64,000 nt of DNA. Source: Clostridia bacterium (GTDB lineage Bacteria; Bacillota; Clostridia; UBA1381; UBA9506). This document shows positions 17,104 through 24,886 of the stretch, piece after piece. The DNA lies in NCBI GenBank assembly GCA_017399695.1, contig JAFQBK010000016.1, positions 186,001-250,000 of the forward strand, in the 5' to 3' direction. Made by a program: the position numbers and the translations under genes. The notes under the pieces are model-generated. The model was not told the DNA's origin, did not search any database, and saw nothing but the letters and a program-made list of their open reading frames with translations. Numbering within the stretch: the stretch's first letter is position 1; each line of letters starts with the position of its first letter.

Positions 17104-17874
17104 TTACATATAGTGTTTATGTAAAAATTCACTGCTAATTTCTAGACTTTTAAACGGGTCACCGGGACAGCTATCCTGTTCAACAACATAATAACGAACA
17201 CCAGCTTCAAAAGCCGCCTCTATAATGCCATCCCAATTCATATTTCCATTGCCGATTTCGCAATACATCGGTTGAAAATCCTTCCCTCTTCTCTCCATCA
17301 TAAAATCCTTCAAATGGAGAATATCAATGCGCCCACTGAGTTTTTTAATCCACGCACAGACATCGCCTCCGCCTCTTTGTACCCAGTGCGTATCTAAAAC
17401 AAAAGATGTCGTTTTTGGATTTAAGTTATCCATTAAGTGTTGCATAGCCGTTTTTCCGTTTTCAAGTTTTGTGAATTCATAATGATGATTATGATATGTA
17501 AATTTTCCACCATAAGGAATCAGTTTTTCACCGATTTCGTTTGCTTTGCGAAAGAATTCCTCATAACCCTTTAAATCATAGATAGGGCAACCGCCAATCC
17601 CCATAATATTTGTACCGAGAAACTGATGCTTTTTCAAAGAGGTTTCGAAATCATCACACATTTCCTCAAAATTGTCGTGCGTTCCGACAATCTCAATTCC
17701 CTCATCCCGCGCAATCTGCCCGAACAGTTCATAAGAAATTTTACAACCTGCCGTTTGTGCCTGGTCATAACCCAACGCTTTTATTTTCCGAAAGCTTTCT
17801 CTGATATCCTGTTCTGTAGTCGTAAATTCGCGAATCGTATAAAGCTGAACGCCGATTTTTGCAATCTTTTGCAT
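17104..17874 (-). CDS. Sugar phosphate isomerase/epimerase-like TIM-barrel protein
   Basis: Protein of 256 aa of the xylose isomerase-like / AP endonuclease 2 TIM-barrel superfamily. Visible segments are KIGVQLYTIRE (strand 1), GTHDNFEEM, the metal-site motif FTYHNHHYEF, VLDTHWVQRGGGD, ILHLKDF and the closing YYVVEQDS. These supply the usual Glu/Asp/His divalent metal ligands. Relatives include sugar epimerases and inositol-catabolism enzymes; the substrate cannot be named. No signal peptide, so cytoplasmic. Single gene with its own promoter; ATG at 17874 follows CAGGAGATG. Confidence 0.85.
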   Translation of the reverse strand: MQKIAKIGVQLYTIREFTTTEQDIRESFRKIKALGYDQAQTAGCKISYELFGQIARDEGIEIVGTHDNFEEMCDDFETSLKKHQFLGTNIMGIGGCPIYDLKGYEEFFRKANEIGEKLIPYGGKFTYHNHHYEFTKLENGKTAMQHLMDNLNPKTTSFVLDTHWVQRGGGDVCAWIKKLSGRIDILHLKDFMMERRGKDFQPMYCEIGNGNMNWDGIIEAAFEAGVRYYVVEQDSCPGDPFKSLEISSEFLHKHYM

Positions 17875-17912
17875 ACCAACATCTCCTGAAAAATCTGTCT
17901 AATTTGAAAAAT

Positions 17913-17940
17913 ATTATATCAAATTTATTTCTTTTGTCAA
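17913..17940 (-). promoter_or_regulatory. Promoter of the TIM-barrel isomerase gene
   Basis: TTGACA (17940-17935), 16-base spacer, TATAAT (17918-17913). Confidence 0.7.
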
Positions 17941-17958
17941 GCAAGTCAGTAAACAATC

Positions 17959-17987
17959 TTGCTTTTCCGAAAAAAATACGATATAAT
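17959..17987 (+). promoter_or_regulatory. Promoter of the small membrane protein gene
   Basis: TTGCTT (17959-17964), 17-base spacer, TATAAT (17982-17987), divergent from the isomerase promoter. Confidence 0.7.
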
Positions 17988-18019
17988 TATTTTATAATTA
18001 AAAAAAGTAGGCGATAGAA

Positions 18020-18328
18020 ATGATTGAAAATATAGCCGCTCTAATTATCGGAGCGATTCTTTTGGTTCTCGGGTTTGTGAATATCAGCGGAAAAGTATCG
18101 ACCATCCATTGGTATCACCGCACCCGCGTAAGCGAAGAAGACAAAGGTAAATATGGAAAATGGATGGGTGCTGCCGCATTCATTATCGGTCTCGGCATCA
18201 TCATTCCCGCTGTGTTACATATCATTTTTTCATCTGATTATTTGCATATCATTACTCTCGTTTCACTGATAATTGGATTTGGTTTGATTTGCTATGCACA
18301 GATTAAATACAACAAAGGTTTATTTTAA
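18020..18328 (+). CDS. Small three-helix membrane protein, function unknown
   Basis: Protein of 102 aa with three hydrophobic segments (about residues 3-23, 49-70 and 77-95). A charged loop of about 20 residues, HWYHRTRVSEEDKGKYGKWM, joins the first two. The layout resembles the DUF3784-like small membrane proteins of Firmicutes, but I cannot assign it with certainty. A good promoter precedes it and a strong terminator follows, so it is a real monocistronic gene. The ribosome site is weak (AGGCGATAGAA). Confidence 0.75.
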   Translation: MIENIAALIIGAILLVLGFVNISGKVSTIHWYHRTRVSEEDKGKYGKWMGAAAFIIGLGIIIPAVLHIIFSSDYLHIITLVSLIIGFGLICYAQIKYNKGLF

Positions 18329-18332
18329 CAAT

Positions 18333-18363
18333 AAGTACAGCTCTTTTTGAGTTGTACTTTTTT
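18333..18363 (+). terminator. Intrinsic terminator after the small membrane protein
   Basis: Eleven-pair stem AAGTACAGCTC/GAGTTGTACTT with a five-T loop, followed by TTTT. Confidence 0.88.
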
Positions 18364-18470
18364 GCTTTTAGTTTGAAAAAATTGCCCGCTATTCTTAATA
18401 TTTTAAAATATGCTTGAAAAATGATGAATTTCATATAAAATAAATTTAACAAATATGATGAGGTGAAGCT

Positions 18471-20879
18471 ATGCATATCGGTTCTATTTTTAACAGACAA
18501 TGTACGAACAAAGTAACATACTCATACCATAAGCGCGGCAGCAGTTCTTCCTACGCTCCCGATGTGATTAAGGAAAAGTATCAATCAGAAAAATATGATA
18601 TCATCACCGGGCAGTTATTTAAAAGGATGCCTGTTTCCTGGGACGGTGTCGCACTTTTGGTTGGCGGAATTGACCTGCGTATTGATTTTAATGAAAAAGT
18701 TTATGTGGATTATATTCAACTTGTACAGGGCGTGACTTCCGAATGTGCAGGTATTGATATTTTAACTACTGAAGATGGCACAGAAAAATATATCGGCAAC
18801 TATCGCCCCGAAACCGGCTTCACTGTAACAACGGAAACCCTGAGCATCCCCGTCAGATATTACTGTGACCACATCATCATCCGTATAAATGGTGCGTATA
18901 AAAATTTTGAAATTAAATTGCTCGATATTTTTGGCGGATGTGATTTAGAAGATAGCATATACCCGTTCCCGCAGCATATTGAATACACAAACGATTCTTT
19001 TTCAATTGATGAGACTACAAGTATTCTTTCGGGAGGAGATGATGACGCAAATTTCGCAGCAAATTACCTTTCCGAAAAATTCACTACTCTGTTCGGTAAA
19101 AATCTTCCTGTTTCTAAAAAAGGAACGATTCATTTCATACACGCAGAAAAGGATAATGACGGCTTTGAACTTGAGGTTCGCAGTAAAGAATGTATGATAA
19201 AAGCCGGAAACAGACGTGCGTTTTTATATGCTGCCGACGTACTGCTAAAGCTTTGCGACGGCAACTCTTTTCGCGCGTGCAAAATTACCGACCAACCATT
19301 TAAAGATTTCCGTGGAGTTCATCTCGCGCTACCGTCAAGAAAAGACATTCCGTTTTTCAAAAATTTAGTAAAAAATGTGTTTGTTCCTATGCGTTATAAT
19401 GCGGTTTTCATCCAGTTCTCCGCTGTTATGAAACTGGATAAGTTCCCTGAAATCAACGATGCTTGGCTTAATGCCTGCGCCAAATACGAGGCAGGCGAAT
19501 GGCCAATCCCTCCGCATTACGACTTTTTGGGACACGACATTTTGGAAAAAGATGAAGTCAGAGAATTGTGTGCATACATTCGCTCCTTTGGTCTGGAAAT
19601 CATTCCCGAGATTCAGACCTGGGGACATACGCAGTATATCACGATGGCATACCCCGAGACCGCCGAGCCGGAAGAAGCGGTAAGCTCTGATTTGGATTTA
19701 AATGTAGAAGACGAAAGACCCTCTGAGTTCTACCACCACTGTATGTGCCCGCTGCACGACAGATACTACGAAATTACGCTGGGCATTACCGACGAAATCA
19801 TTGAGGTTGTAAAGCCAGAGCGCTTTGTTCATATGGGTCACGATGAAATTTACCATTATGGAAATTGCGATAAGTGTAAAGAGCGTGATGCGGCAGAACT
19901 TTACACTGAAGAAGTTACAAAATTAAATGACCACATCAAAAACAAAGGTCTTACGATGATGATTTGGAGCGATATGATTCAGGAACACGCCTACGACACG
20001 GTCGGGGCAGTTAAAACCGTTCCAAAGGATATTATTATGCTTGACTTTACTTGGTACTTCCATCCGGAAATGGATTTGGAGGATTCGTTGGTTGCAGAAG
20101 GATATCAAATACTGATGGGCAACCTCTACTCCAGTCATTACCCGAGATTTGAAAGACGAATCAGGAAAGAAAATGTAAACGGTGGCGAGGTTTCGACCTG
20201 GATTCCGTGTAACGAGCTTTTCTATGCGTTTGAGGGAAAAATATTTGACCTTGTTTATACCGCCAATATGCTGTGGCACGGCGGTTATCGAAACGAGATG
20301 CGTTCTACCTATACCGAAATACTAAAGCCGATTTTGTGGAACATCAGAAAAACAATCGGCAAAATCAATTTCATTAACTGCTCAACCGTCGTTTTTGAAA
20401 AGAACGCCTTGGTGCCGATGATATGCGATGAAAACTACAGACACGCACTACTCATTTCAAAATCAGAACCGGAAAGTGAAATTTCGATTAATAAAAAATC
20501 CAACTGCATTCGTTTTACCCATGCAACCGATTTGGGCGCTGACCGCATTTGCTGGAAAGCTCCGTTTAAGGTTGGTGCGTATGTATTAAAATATGAAGAC
20601 GGTAGTACATATACGGAAGATATTTTGTATGGAGCAAATATTTATAAATATGATTCCGTTTACGCGTCTCCCCTGCCGTCTTATATTTTCCGCCATGAGG
20701 GTTATCTCGGAACATATATGGCTAAACCCATTTCCGGCAAGCTTTGCGACGGCAGTGACTACACCTTATATGAGCACTATGTAAACAATCCTCATCCGGA
20801 AAAAGAAATAAAAACAATCAGCGTGCGCTATGCCGGCGAAAGCGACGCATCCGTCCTTTTGTTTGAGATTGTGGCGTAA
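18471..20879 (+). CDS. Glycoside hydrolase family 20-like enzyme (putative beta-hexosaminidase)
   Basis: Large enzyme of 802 aa. An N-terminal beta-rich domain (about residues 30-155) is followed by a GH20b-like small domain (about 160-275), then the GH20 TIM barrel from DFRGVHLALP to about residue 640, and a C-terminal beta domain. The catalytic Asp-Glu pair of GH20 lies in HMGHDEI (His454 to Ile460). The sequence upstream, EIIPEIQTWGHTQY, is the usual barrel strand with the substrate-binding Glu/His region. No signal peptide is present, so it acts inside the cell on imported N-acetylhexosaminides or related sugars. ATG at 18471 follows GAGGTG. The amino-sugar genes at 23.7-25.9 kb are possible functional partners. 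Confidence 0.82.
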   Translation: MHIGSIFNRQCTNKVTYSYHKRGSSSSYAPDVIKEKYQSEKYDIITGQLFKRMPVSWDGVALLVGGIDLRIDFNEKVYVDYIQLVQGVTSECAGIDILTTEDGTEKYIGNYRPETGFTVTTETLSIPVRYYCDHIIIRINGAYKNFEIKLLDIFGGCDLEDSIYPFPQHIEYTNDSFSIDETTSILSGGDDDANFAANYLSEKFTTLFGKNLPVSKKGTIHFIHAEKDNDGFELEVRSKECMIKAGNRRAFLYAADVLLKLCDGNSFRACKITDQPFKDFRGVHLALPSRKDIPFFKNLVKNVFVPMRYNAVFIQFSAVMKLDKFPEINDAWLNACAKYEAGEWPIPPHYDFLGHDILEKDEVRELCAYIRSFGLEIIPEIQTWGHTQYITMAYPETAEPEEAVSSDLDLNVEDERPSEFYHHCMCPLHDRYYEITLGITDEIIEVVKPERFVHMGHDEIYHYGNCDKCKERDAAELYTEEVTKLNDHIKNKGLTMMIWSDMIQEHAYDTVGAVKTVPKDIIMLDFTWYFHPEMDLEDSLVAEGYQILMGNLYSSHYPRFERRIRKENVNGGEVSTWIPCNELFYAFEGKIFDLVYTANMLWHGGYRNEMRSTYTEILKPILWNIRKTIGKINFINCSTVVFEKNALVPMICDENYRHALLISKSEPESEISINKKSNCIRFTHATDLGADRICWKAPFKVGAYVLKYEDGSTYTEDILYGANIYKYDSVYASPLPSYIFRHEGYLGTYMAKPISGKLCDGSDYTLYEHYVNNPHPEKEIKTISVRYAGESDASVLLFEIVA

Positions 20880-20888
20880 CAAAACACG

Positions 20889-20924
20889 AGCGGGATACAG
20901 AAAAACTGTACCCCGCTTTTTTGT
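20889..20924 (+). terminator. Intrinsic terminator between the convergent GH20 and cotJC genes
   Basis: Stem AGCGGG-TACAG / CTGTA-CCCGCT with one A/C mismatch and a five-A loop, followed by TTTTTTGTTTTT on the plus strand. The opposite strand has only a weak T stretch. Confidence 0.88.
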
Positions 20925-20926
20925 TT

Positions 20927-21523
20927 TTAGAAGCAATCTTTTATACCTACACCTTTTACCGGTTTACAATTAATGCTTTCCTGTACTCGGTCAAGTGCTT
21001 CACCAAAGCGTTGGAAATGGACAATTTCACGTTCGCGCAGGTATTTAATAACTCGGTTGACATCCGGATCATCCGAAACTCTTAAGATGTTTTCATATAC
21101 CGTCCGGGCTTTTTGTTCCGCAGCGAGGTCTTCAACAAGGTTTGTAATCGGGTCACTTTTGGATGCAATCGCCATTGCGTCAAACGGCTCACCGCTCGAA
21201 GATGCCGGATACACGCCGCGACCGTGGTTGATATAATAAGCCGCCATAGGGCTGTTTTCAATCTGTGTCGTCGTCGCATTTTTTGTAAGCTGATGAACAA
21301 TCGTTCCCACCATCTCGAGATGCGCCAGCTCTTCAGTACCAATGTCAGTTAATAACGCTTTAGTCACGTTATCCTTCATGGCAAAACGCTGAGACAGATA
21401 GCGCATTGATGCCGCAAGCTCGCCGTCAGGACCGCCATACTGGCTGATGATAAAGCTTGCAAGCTTCGGATTCGGATTTTTAATGTTGATTGGAAATTGA
21501 AGTTTCTTTTCATATTGCCACAT
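20927..21523 (-). CDS. cotJC: Spore coat protein CotJC (manganese catalase-like)
   Basis: Ferritin-like protein of 198 aa of the manganese catalase family, a component of the endospore coat made in the mother cell. Metal-ligand Glu/His motifs are visible: PDGELAASMRYLSQ, TEELAHLEMVG, DLAAEQKARTVYENIL and REIVHFQRFGEAL. Last gene of cotJABC. ATG at 21523 follows AAAGGAGG at a slightly long spacing of 11. Together with cotJA and cotJB this is good evidence that the organism sporulates or descends from sporulators. Confidence 0.95.
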   Translation of the reverse strand: MWQYEKKLQFPINIKNPNPKLASFIISQYGGPDGELAASMRYLSQRFAMKDNVTKALLTDIGTEELAHLEMVGTIVHQLTKNATTTQIENSPMAAYYINHGRGVYPASSSGEPFDAMAIASKSDPITNLVEDLAAEQKARTVYENILRVSDDPDVNRVIKYLREREIVHFQRFGEALDRVQESINCKPVKGVGIKDCF

Positions 21524-21541
21524 AAGCTTTCTATTCCTCCT

Positions 21542-21784
21542 TTAATTTTCCCAGGGCCACGGCGCACTGAGCCAACGCCATTCGCTGACAGAGTTGTTTT
21601 GCGAAGCTGTAACCGGCCCGAATTTAGCTTCAAACTCTTTCCTGAGCGCAGCTGCTTTTTCTGACACGCTCTCAAAAATCTTCAGTGCTTTTTGGTCCTC
21701 CGGATGTGTGTCCAGATAAAGATTTAAGTCATATTGTACGAAATCGTACTCCATCAATTGTTTCAGCATCTGATTTCTGTTCAT
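21542..21784 (-). CDS. cotJB: Spore coat protein CotJB
   Basis: Protein of 80 aa matching the CotJB family: MLKQLMEYDFVQYDLNLYLDTHPEDQKAL, then the tail NSVSEWRWLSAPWPWEN with the characteristic W-x-W...PWPWE ending. It acts in the inner spore coat with CotJC. ATG at 21784 has AAGGAGG. It lies 11 bases after cotJA and 18 bases before cotJC. Confidence 0.94.
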   Translation of the reverse strand: MNRNQMLKQLMEYDFVQYDLNLYLDTHPEDQKALKIFESVSEKAAALRKEFEAKFGPVTASQNNSVSEWRWLSAPWPWEN

Positions 21785-21795
21785 TTTTCTCCTCC

Positions 21796-21960
21796 TTAAT
21801 TAGCCATCGGCGAATACTCGGGCATCGGAATCCAAAGTTCGGGGAATACCGTACCTTTTTCCAGTCCGACTTCCGGCGAGTATAGTTCATTCATAATCTG
21901 CACGGGCACATAAGCATATCCTACTCTGCCGCACGGTGTCATCTCACAGTTTTTATCCAT
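21796..21960 (-). CDS. cotJA: Spore coat protein CotJA
   Basis: Short 54-aa protein. The segment GRVGYAYVPVQIMNELYSPEVGLEKGTVFPEL and the tail MPEYSP match CotJA, first gene of the cotJ operon. A much longer frame begins at 22119, but only the ATG at 21960 has a ribosome site (AAAGGAAG) and family length. I could not identify a convincing sigma-E promoter, although mother-cell expression is expected from the family. Confidence 0.92.
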   Translation of the reverse strand: MDKNCEMTPCGRVGYAYVPVQIMNELYSPEVGLEKGTVFPELWIPMPEYSPMAN

Positions 21961-22050
21961 AAACATCTTCCTTTCGATAATTTTTTGCCTTATTTCAGGC
22001 AATCTAATATCAATATATACAAACAAGGAAAAAATGTGACAAAATTTGCA

Positions 22051-22082
22051 TAAATAAAAGGACGCCCTATGCTTGCGTCCTT
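22051..22082 (-). terminator. Intrinsic terminator of the Cys-rich protein gene
   Basis: Eight-pair stem AAGGACGC/GCGTCCTT overlapping the last codons, followed on the minus strand by TTTTATTTAT. Confidence 0.85.
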
Positions 22083-22330
22083 CGATTCTTTTTTTTGAGT
22101 TCTTTTCGTCTTTTTGCAAAGCCTTTCTTTACTATCTTCCTGTACTCTTTAAAACAATATAAATAATAATCACACTCATCACAGCATATTTCATACCCCG
22201 GATACTCGCCGTTTCCAAGACAGCGTTTACCGTTCCTTGACGGAGTTAACGGAATTCCGGTAACATCGATAAATTTCTTTCCCCTTACATTAACATCCCA
22301 CATCATTTTTAAGGTATATTTATCCCACAC
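22067..22330 (-). CDS. Small Cys-rich basic protein, function unknown
   Basis: Protein of about 87 aa with five Cys in a cluster (CLGNGEYPGYEICCDECDYYLYC) and a strongly basic tail (KKGFAKRRKELKKKNRR). The cluster could bind a metal or Fe-S centre; no family recognised. The GTG at 22330 sits nine bases after GGGAGG and is preferred over the ATG at 22339, which abuts that site. The gene begins immediately after a structured leader RNA with its own promoter and terminator, so its expression is probably controlled by transcription read-through. Confidence 0.75.
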   Translation of the reverse strand: MWDKYTLKMMWDVNVRGKKFIDVTGIPLTPSRNGKRCLGNGEYPGYEICCDECDYYLYCFKEYRKIVKKGFAKRRKELKKKNRRTQA

Positions 22331-22349
22331 ACTCTTCATCCTCCCAATT

Positions 22350-22517
22350 AAAAAAGCACACCCCGAAGGATGTGCCGAAAAAGTGTTTCCCTCGGTTTCG
22401 CTACCACACTACACCGATAAACATCCGCAAAAGGGAAAGAGAGAACACCTTTTACCAAAAGGTAGTTTCCCATTTTTGCGAATGTATATTATCAATTATA
22501 AAATTGTAGTGTGGTAT
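22350..22517 (-). promoter_or_regulatory. Candidate riboswitch-like leader RNA, class unknown
   Basis: Read on the minus strand, an 11-pair closing helix P1 (22515-22505 with 22413-22403) encloses an AU-rich internal loop. A long helix P2 follows (22485-22466 with 22438-22421) and an apical hairpin P3 (22463-22447). After P1 comes a UUCG-capped eight-pair terminator (22375-22356) and TTTTTT, directly before the ribosome site of the Cys-rich gene. GGATGT in the 3' strand of P2 (22426-22421) can alternatively pair with ACATCC of the terminator 5' arm (22373-22368), a possible switch. It matches no riboswitch consensus I could recall. Confidence 0.65.
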
Positions 22518-22523
22518 GTTGTC

Positions 22524-22552
22524 ATTTTACCATATAAAAATCAAAATGTAAA
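22524..22552 (-). promoter_or_regulatory. Promoter of the leader RNA at 22.5 kb
   Basis: TTTACA (22552-22547), 17-base spacer, TAAAAT (22529-22524). Predicted start near 22517, two bases before helix P1. Confidence 0.6.
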
Positions 22553-22606
22553 GTAATCTATGGAAAAAGCTTTCAAGCGTTCATATATCATTTTTCATTA
22601 TTTTAT

Positions 22607-22621
22607 GCTTGTAATTCAAGC
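22607..22621 (+). other. Intergenic stretch 22553-22818 with a small hairpin and the araC-family promoter
   Basis: Apart from a five-pair hairpin GCTTG/CAAGC (22607-22621) and the promoter at 22673-22701, I see no gene or known element in this AT-rich gap of 266 bases. Confidence 0.4.
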
Positions 22622-22672
22622 AAAGAAAATGGGGAAATAGTAACAATTCTCCAGGAATAAAGTTCGTTTTTC

Positions 22673-22701
22673 TTGACTGTATTCATAAAATATCGTATAA
22701 T
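22673..22701 (+). promoter_or_regulatory. Promoter of the AraC-type regulator and amino-sugar genes
   Basis: TTGACT (22673-22678), 17-base spacer, TATAAT (22696-22701). It leaves a leader of about 110 bases before the regulator start. Confidence 0.8.
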
Positions 22702-22818
22702 TTGAAGCAAAGGACAGGTTTTTCTTTTATTTTATATCATTAAATTGTGCTAGTTGCGTTGAAATGTGCATTTCCCACATACTTATTGTTTGTTATACTT
22801 TATCATAGGAGATTATAG

Positions 22819-23733
22819 ATGAGTTATTTTACAGAGCTTAAAATCCTTTCTTTTGAAAGGTGTGCGTTTGCTCATAGCCTTGCTACGACGGACTATCATT
22901 ACAATCTGCAAAATGAGGGCTATGGGGTTTACGGTCAGGCTCCTTTAGGCGGCGGAATTTTAGAAATCGGCTTTGTCGAGCAGAATCCCGTCATTTTATC
23001 CAACGACGACGGAGAGATTCTCATTGAGGAGAATAGTATTTTTATCATTCCTCCCAAGAGTCGTTTTTCTGTCCGCAGTCTGACTCCCGACTTGCACCGT
23101 CACACCACCGCGGAATTTCTTATCCGCTGTCAGTCAAGACGCGTGGAAGAATTTCAGCCTGCTATGGGTAAGACGGTCACTCTCCCCCTCATCATTCCTC
23201 CATGCCCTGCTACAACAGAAATTTGTTCTTTGATTCGTGCCATTGCACGTGCGAAAACCACACAATCGGAGCGGAGCTATTTTGAAGAATGTGCAAACTT
23301 TATGCTTTTGATTCATAAGCTTTCTGCAGCGGTGCAGGCTGCGGGTCAAACCGGGGATGTCTCTCCGGGCAACCGCAGATATTGCGAACGTGCGAAATCT
23401 TATATTTCTGAAAATATCGACCGTCGGCTGACCGTCAGCGATGTTGCGAATGCCGTCGGCGTCAGCAAGAACTATCTGACCAACGTGTTTTCCGGCAGCG
23501 AAGGGATTCCTTTGATGGAATACATCAACCGCAGCAAGCTTTCCTATATGCTGGAATTGATTCGCCGCTATGGCTATACACTTATACAAGCGGGAGAGCA
23601 CGTAGGATTTACTGATGCAAATTACGTCAGTCGTATTTTTAAACGATACTACGGTATGACGTTAACTGAATACCGACGCAATGAGTTGTTCCGAGAGTCG
23701 CAGGATTCAATAAAAGATGAAAATAATCTCTAA
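22819..23733 (+). CDS. AraC-family transcriptional regulator
   Basis: Protein of 304 aa. The N-terminal half is a cupin-like ligand-binding region (about residues 40-110, GEILIEENSIFIIPPKSRFSV). The C-terminal half (about 195-290) carries two helix-turn-helix motifs, LTVSDVANAVGVSKNYLTNVF and the AraC signature HVGFTDANYVSRIFKRYYGMTLTEYR. It lies just upstream of, and in frame direction with, a NagA-like and a NagB-like gene, so it is the likely sensor of their amino-sugar substrate. ATG at 22819 has AGGAG seven bases upstream; the 3' end lies 16 bases before the NagA-like start. Confidence 0.93.
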   Translation: MSYFTELKILSFERCAFAHSLATTDYHYNLQNEGYGVYGQAPLGGGILEIGFVEQNPVILSNDDGEILIEENSIFIIPPKSRFSVRSLTPDLHRHTTAEFLIRCQSRRVEEFQPAMGKTVTLPLIIPPCPATTEICSLIRAIARAKTTQSERSYFEECANFMLLIHKLSAAVQAAGQTGDVSPGNRRYCERAKSYISENIDRRLTVSDVANAVGVSKNYLTNVFSGSEGIPLMEYINRSKLSYMLELIRRYGYTLIQAGEHVGFTDANYVSRIFKRYYGMTLTEYRRNELFRESQDSIKDENNL

Positions 23734-23749
23734 AAATAGGAGAACGGAT

Positions 23750-24886
23750 ATGCTTGCAATTAAAAATTCAACCTTAATTATGAAGGACCATTTAATCCCC
23801 GGCGCAACCATTCTTTGTGAGGATGGAAAAATCGTAGACTTCGGTAAAAAGCTGACGATTCCCGAGGGTTCTTTGGTAATCGATGCAGAGGGTCAGTATG
23901 TTGGCCCCGGCTTGGTGGATATCCATACCCACGCTGCAGGAACCTATTGGTTCTACGAAAATCCCAAGGCGGCTGGCGAAATTATTTTAGAGCACGGTGT
24001 TACCACCGTTCTTCCCGTTGTTTATTTCAGTATGAACAAAACGGATTTTCTAAAGGCGACAAAAGACATTCAGGATGCCGTAGCCAGAGGTGAGCTCCCC
24101 AACTTCGGCGGTTTTTATATGGAAGGACCTTATATGAACCCCAAGTTTGGCGCCGACCGCGAGAACAATCCCTGGCAAGCTCCCTGTAACCCGGACGATT
24201 ATATGGATATTATCCGTCAGGGTGGCAAGGACGTCAGAGTATGGGCGCTGGCTCCCGAAAGAGAAAATATTGAGCAGTTCGTGATTGATTGTAAAAAGGA
24301 AAACCCCGATGTTGTCTTTACTGTTGGTCACTCCGAGGCAACACCTGAGGACATCGAAAAACTGGTGCCCTACGGTCTAAAAATCGGAACCCATCACACC
24401 AACGCGACCGGTACGATAGAGAAATACCCTGAGTGTCGCACGCCTTGTGTGGATGAAACGGTAAACTACAACCGTGAGATTTATGCGGAAATTATTTCTG
24501 ACTCGATGGGCATCCACGTGGACCCCTACAATCAGAGATTAATTCGTAAAATTAAGGGTCAAGACCGATTGATTCTTATTTCCGACGCTTGCGTGTTTGA
24601 CGGACCGCAGCCCGAGGGATATGAGGGCGTCAATGACCTTTGCTTTGACTGGGCAGGTGAAATTGCAGGCTCTAAGCTGACGCTCGACGTCGCTTGTCGC
24701 AATTTTATGGTACATACCGGAGCATCCATTGTGGATGTATTTAACTACGCCTCCTTAAACCCTGCAAGGGCGGTAGGCTTTACCGACCGTGGCGAGATTC
24801 GTCGCGGCGCGGTGGCTGATCTTGTAATATGTGACCACAAGGTCAATATTAATAAAGTTATATTAAAAGGAGAAATCGCGAAATGA
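23750..24886 (+). CDS. N-acetylglucosamine-6-phosphate deacetylase-like amidohydrolase
   Basis: Metal-dependent amidohydrolase of 378 aa most like NagA. The metal and substrate motifs are present in order: DIHTHAAG, MEGPYMNPKFGA (NagA metal-Glu motif), VGHSEATPED, GTHHTNATG and the catalytic Asp in ISDACVFDG. A small beta domain wraps the N- and C-termini (MLAIKNSTLIM... and GEIRRGAVADLVICDHKVNINKV). The THLYNAM-type motif of classical NagA is changed to HHTNATG, so substrate preference may differ. Start at ATG 23750 follows AGGAG. The end overlaps the NagB-like gene by four bases. Confidence 0.85.
   Translation: MLAIKNSTLIMKDHLIPGATILCEDGKIVDFGKKLTIPEGSLVIDAEGQYVGPGLVDIHTHAAGTYWFYENPKAAGEIILEHGVTTVLPVVYFSMNKTDFLKATKDIQDAVARGELPNFGGFYMEGPYMNPKFGADRENNPWQAPCNPDDYMDIIRQGGKDVRVWALAPERENIEQFVIDCKKENPDVVFTVGHSEATPEDIEKLVPYGLKIGTHHTNATGTIEKYPECRTPCVDETVNYNREIYAEIISDSMGIHVDPYNQRLIRKIKGQDRLILISDACVFDGPQPEGYEGVNDLCFDWAGEIAGSKLTLDVACRNFMVHTGASIVDVFNYASLNPARAVGFTDRGEIRRGAVADLVICDHKVNINKVILKGEIAK

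Noticed and set aside
22350..22517. Identification of the leader RNA as 6S RNA
   Set aside because: The rod with closing helix and AU-rich bubble is similar in outline, but it is shorter than usual 6S RNA and placed as a leader with terminator directly before a gene; left as unassigned.
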